A DNA stretch of 64,000 bases, taken from Clostridium sp031626875. Its GTDB lineage: Bacteria; Bacillota; Clostridia; Clostridiales; Clostridiaceae. This document shows, piece by piece, positions 61,375 to 64,000 of the stretch. The notes under the pieces are model-generated. The model did not search any database. It saw only the letters and a program-made list of their open reading frames with translations, and was not told the DNA's origin. Each line of letters opens with the position of its first letter. The first letter of the stretch is position 1. Location: positions 62,001-126,000 of the forward strand of contig NZ_JANDMF010000003.1 in the NCBI RefSeq assembly GCF_031626875.1, read 5' to 3'. Made by a program: the position numbers and the translations under genes.

Positions 61375-62655
61375 TTAATCAACCCCTTTTCCACATATAT
61401 ATGTTTTTACTATGTTATTCTTATTACCTAAATAAACTAATCTCTCTAACCTTTCTTCTATAGTTCCATTTCCTGTTTTCCATAAATTTTCATCATCTAT
61501 AACTAAGGCATCAAACTCATAACCTTTTTCAAAACTTCCAACCTTTCCAAAAAACTCACCTCCACATTTTGTTGCTAAATAGAAAGCTTCTTGAAGAGTT
61601 AAAGCTTTTTCTCCTTCTTTAAAACATGCATTTCTAAGTTTTGACATTTTAATAGCTGCTGATATTACTGAAAACATGCTTAAAGTATCACCACCTGCTA
61701 TATCTGAACCAAGACCAATTTTTATATTTTTTCTTAGTAATTTATTAATAGGAGATATTCCACTTGATAAATTTTCATTAGATGTTGGACAATGGGCTAT
61801 AATCACATTATTTTTCTCTATTGTATTTATCTCTTCATTTGTTAAATGTACACAATGAGCCATTATTGTCTTTGTCTGTCCAAAAAGCTTAAAGTTATCA
61901 TATACATCTCCATAATTTCTAGATTTGGGATGTAATTCTTTTACCCATTGAATTTCTGATAAATTTTCTGATAAGTGTGATTGAACTGGTATAGAATTCT
62001 TTACTGCTAAGCTTCCTAATTCTTTCATCAAATAACTTGTACAGCTTGGAACAAATCTTGGGGTAATTATTGGTTTTACAAATTTATATTTTTTACTACA
62101 TTTATATATCCACTCTTTAGTAGCATTAATAGATTTATCACTATTTTCTTTTAAGTTATTAGGACAATTTCTATCCATATTTACTTTTCCCACATATGAT
62201 ATAATTCCCTTTTCTTCAAGAAGGTCCATTAAAATTTCTGTAGATTCACTATGAATGGTTGCAAAAATAACAGCTCTTGTAGTTCCTTCTTCATATAACT
62301 CTTGAACAAATTCCTTATATACTTTTTTTGCATATGAGGTATCTTTAAACTTTGATTCTTCTGGAAAAGTATATGTTTCTAGCCAAGGCAATAACTCCTT
62401 ATCATATCCAATTCCTCTTATAGCAAACTGTGAAGCATGGGTATGTAAATCTATAAATCCTGGAATTATAAGTCTATTTCCATAATCATCTATCTTAATA
62501 TTCAAAAATTCTTCTGGCAGTTTTTTGTATGTTCCTTGAATGATTTTTTCATCTATTACTATATATCCATTTTCAATGATATTAAATGAATTACTATCTT
62601 TTGAATATACAATATTACCTTTTAAAATTTTTATATTGTTTTTATAATTTTTCAT
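61375..62655 (-). CDS. guaD: Guanine deaminase
   Basis: 426 aa amidohydrolase that converts guanine to xanthine. Motifs are IIPGFIDLHTHASQFAIRGI (HxH; typical GuaD), SHLSENLSEIQWVKEL, HCVHLTNEEI and GLGSDIAGGDTLSMF (Asp), with PRFVPSCTSYLM in the middle. ATG at 62655 lies 9 nt after GGAGGG; another ATG at 62661 has only 3 nt. The product xanthine is the substrate of the xanthine dehydrogenases encoded further down. Confidence 0.9.
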   Translation of the reverse strand: MKNYKNNIKILKGNIVYSKDSNSFNIIENGYIVIDEKIIQGTYKKLPEEFLNIKIDDYGNRLIIPGFIDLHTHASQFAIRGIGYDKELLPWLETYTFPEESKFKDTSYAKKVYKEFVQELYEEGTTRAVIFATIHSESTEILMDLLEEKGIISYVGKVNMDRNCPNNLKENSDKSINATKEWIYKCSKKYKFVKPIITPRFVPSCTSYLMKELGSLAVKNSIPVQSHLSENLSEIQWVKELHPKSRNYGDVYDNFKLFGQTKTIMAHCVHLTNEEINTIEKNNVIIAHCPTSNENLSSGISPINKLLRKNIKIGLGSDIAGGDTLSMFSVISAAIKMSKLRNACFKEGEKALTLQEAFYLATKCGGEFFGKVGSFEKGYEFDALVIDDENLWKTGNGTIEERLERLVYLGNKNNIVKTYICGKGVD

Positions 62656-62728
62656 ATACATTAACCCTCCTTAGTTTACTTAGATAAAAAGAAAACTGGA
62701 TTCTCATTCACTCCATAAGTAAGTTCAC

Positions 62729-63937
62729 TTAGCTTGGGTATTTTCCATTCCAAACTATATCTCGATAACTTTCTTTATCTGTATTCCCTTCAGTGCTAAA
62801 ACAAAGTATTCTTGAGTTTTCATCAAGCTTTAACTTTTCTTTTAGCCATTGTAAATCTTTTTTCTCCATAATTTCTGCAACTATTCCAAGTGTAACTGCG
62901 CCACTTTCTCCTGAAATAATTTTTTCATCATCACCTATAGGATTTCCCAGTACTCTCATACCTTTTGCTGATACATAATCTGGACATGATATAAAATTAT
63001 CACTATAATCTTTGATTACTTCATAACCTATACTACAAGGTTCTCCACAAGCAAGTCCTGCCATTATAGTATCCATATCACCTGTTATAAAATGGAGTTT
63101 TCCATCATTTTTTTCTGCTGTTCTAAAAATACAATCTGCCTTATTTGGTTCTACAATTGTTGTTATTGGTCTATTTTCGCCATAAATACTAGCAAAAAAT
63201 CCTTGCATAGCACTTGCAAAAGCTCCAACTCCTGCCTGCAAAAAAATATGAGTTGGCATTTCTGCTTTTATTTCTTCTAGCTGCATATACACTTCGTAAG
63301 CCATTGTAGTATATCCTTGCATAATCCATGTCGGAATTTTTGTGTATCCTTCCCATGCAGTATCTTGAACCATTACCCATTCGTTTCTTTTAGCTAAATC
63401 ATTTGAATATCTCACTGCTTCATCATAATTCATATCAGTTATGGAAGCTTCAGCTCCCTCTGCCTGTATATTATTTAACCTTTCTAATGAACTTCCTTTT
63501 GGCATAAACACTACAGATTTTTGTTTTATTTGATTAGCTGTCCATGCAACTCCACGTCCATGATTTCCATCTGTTGTAGTAATGAATGTTAAATCACCAA
63601 TCTTATTTTTAACTTCACTAGAAATCATTTTACTATATGGCAAATTATCTATATCTTCTTCTATCTTCTCAGCTATATAATTTCCTATTGCAAAACTTCC
63701 TCCTAGCACTTTAAATGCATTCAATCCAAATCTATAAGATTCATCTTTTACATAAATATTATTTACACCTAAAGTACTAGCTAAACTTTTTAATTCTCTA
63801 AGTGGTGTAATATTATAATCTGGAAAACTACTGTGAAACCTTTGTGCCTTTCTTGCAACATCTATATTTAAAAAATCTAATGATTTTTTATTGTCTTTTG
63901 TTCTCTTATAACTAACATGCTTAAACTCTTCTCCCAT
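62729..63937 (-). CDS. ygeX: Diaminopropionate ammonia-lyase
   Basis: 402 aa fold-type II PLP enzyme that cleaves 2,3-diaminopropionate to pyruvate and two ammonia. Visible are the PLP lysine in GLNAFKVLGGSFAIG, the substrate region TTTDGNHGRGVAWTANQIKQ, VQDTAWEGYTKIPTWIMQGY, the phosphate loop ILQAGVGAF-type (FLQAGVGAFASAMQGF) and GLACGEPCSIGYEVI, all diagnostic of YgeX/DpaL. ATG at 63937 lies 7 nt after GGGG. The aminoacrylate intermediate links it to ridA at the cluster's end and its cofactor to pdxST. Sequence upstream runs out at the window edge. Confidence 0.93.
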   Translation of the reverse strand: MGEEFKHVSYKRTKDNKKSLDFLNIDVARKAQRFHSSFPDYNITPLRELKSLASTLGVNNIYVKDESYRFGLNAFKVLGGSFAIGNYIAEKIEEDIDNLPYSKMISSEVKNKIGDLTFITTTDGNHGRGVAWTANQIKQKSVVFMPKGSSLERLNNIQAEGAEASITDMNYDEAVRYSNDLAKRNEWVMVQDTAWEGYTKIPTWIMQGYTTMAYEVYMQLEEIKAEMPTHIFLQAGVGAFASAMQGFFASIYGENRPITTIVEPNKADCIFRTAEKNDGKLHFITGDMDTIMAGLACGEPCSIGYEVIKDYSDNFISCPDYVSAKGMRVLGNPIGDDEKIISGESGAVTLGIVAEIMEKKDLQWLKEKLKLDENSRILCFSTEGNTDKESYRDIVWNGKYPS

Positions 63938-64000
63938 TATGATTTTCCCCTCTACTATTGATAAATTAAATTTAATCACACTAAATAAATTTATTCATAT

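Overview
The window reads as a chromosomal segment of a low-GC, anaerobic, spore-former-type Firmicute, most likely a Clostridium (sensu stricto) or close relative. This rests on the strong A+T bias with AT-rich codons, GGAGG-type ribosome binding sites, many U-tailed hairpin terminators, a T-box leader, a clostridial-type [FeFe] hydrogenase, and a molybdenum hydroxylase/purine gene set known from clostridia and enterics. I saw no rRNA, tRNA, insertion sequence, prophage or CRISPR array.

Left part (about 1-18,800): mostly single housekeeping or accessory genes. They are a left-truncated MutS-family ATPase with membrane-like segments, a glycogen branching enzyme, a CrtI-type desaturase, superoxide dismutase, a YdcF/DUF218 protein, the PLP synthase pair pdxT/pdxS behind a promoter with a Fur-like box, a soluble chemotaxis receptor, an M42 aminopeptidase, a lipoprotein, oligoendopeptidase F, a methyltransferase, a GNAT acetyltransferase without an ATG start, and a SEC-C protein.

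Middle part (18,800-44,700): a PNAG-like exopolysaccharide operon (beta-propeller protein, pgaC, pgaD, deacetylase); a YtrA-type GntR regulator with a DUF5808 membrane protein; TPR and HExxH proteins; a group B-like [FeFe] hydrogenase; a large secreted GH26 mannanase; an archaeal-type aspartyl-tRNA synthetase behind an unusual leader with two T-box/terminator modules but one stem I; an Sfp-type phosphopantetheinyl transferase; a polar amino acid ABC transporter; RNase Z; an LD-carboxypeptidase; yjdF with a structured leader able to sequester its Shine-Dalgarno; a HAD phosphatase; a radical SAM/SPASM protein; and a soluble MCP next to a FIST sensor protein.

Right part (44,950-63,940): about 19 kb, all on the minus strand. 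It is a selenium-linked molybdenum hydroxylase / anaerobic purine breakdown cluster: diaminopropionate ammonia-lyase (ygeX), ygeY, guanine deaminase, a D-aminoacylase-like amidohydrolase, a MocA-like cytidylyltransferase, then after a terminator a hydantoinase (hyuA), ssnA, a PreA-like flavoprotein, a three-subunit xanthine dehydrogenase, a fused xanthine dehydrogenase (xdhD type), an XdhC/CoxI maturation factor, an NCS2 purine permease and RidA. Together they suggest import of purines, deamination and hydroxylation, ring opening by amidohydrolases, and final cleavage of 2,3-diaminopropionate to pyruvate and ammonia, with RidA removing the aminoacrylate intermediate. The cluster probably continues beyond the right edge.

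The features most worth attention are the two genes with apparent AUU/AUA starts (a GNAT at 16153 and hyuA at 57817), the tandem T-box leader, the yjdF leader, the Fur-like box on pdxST, and an unassigned two-hairpin transcript candidate at 44871-44940.
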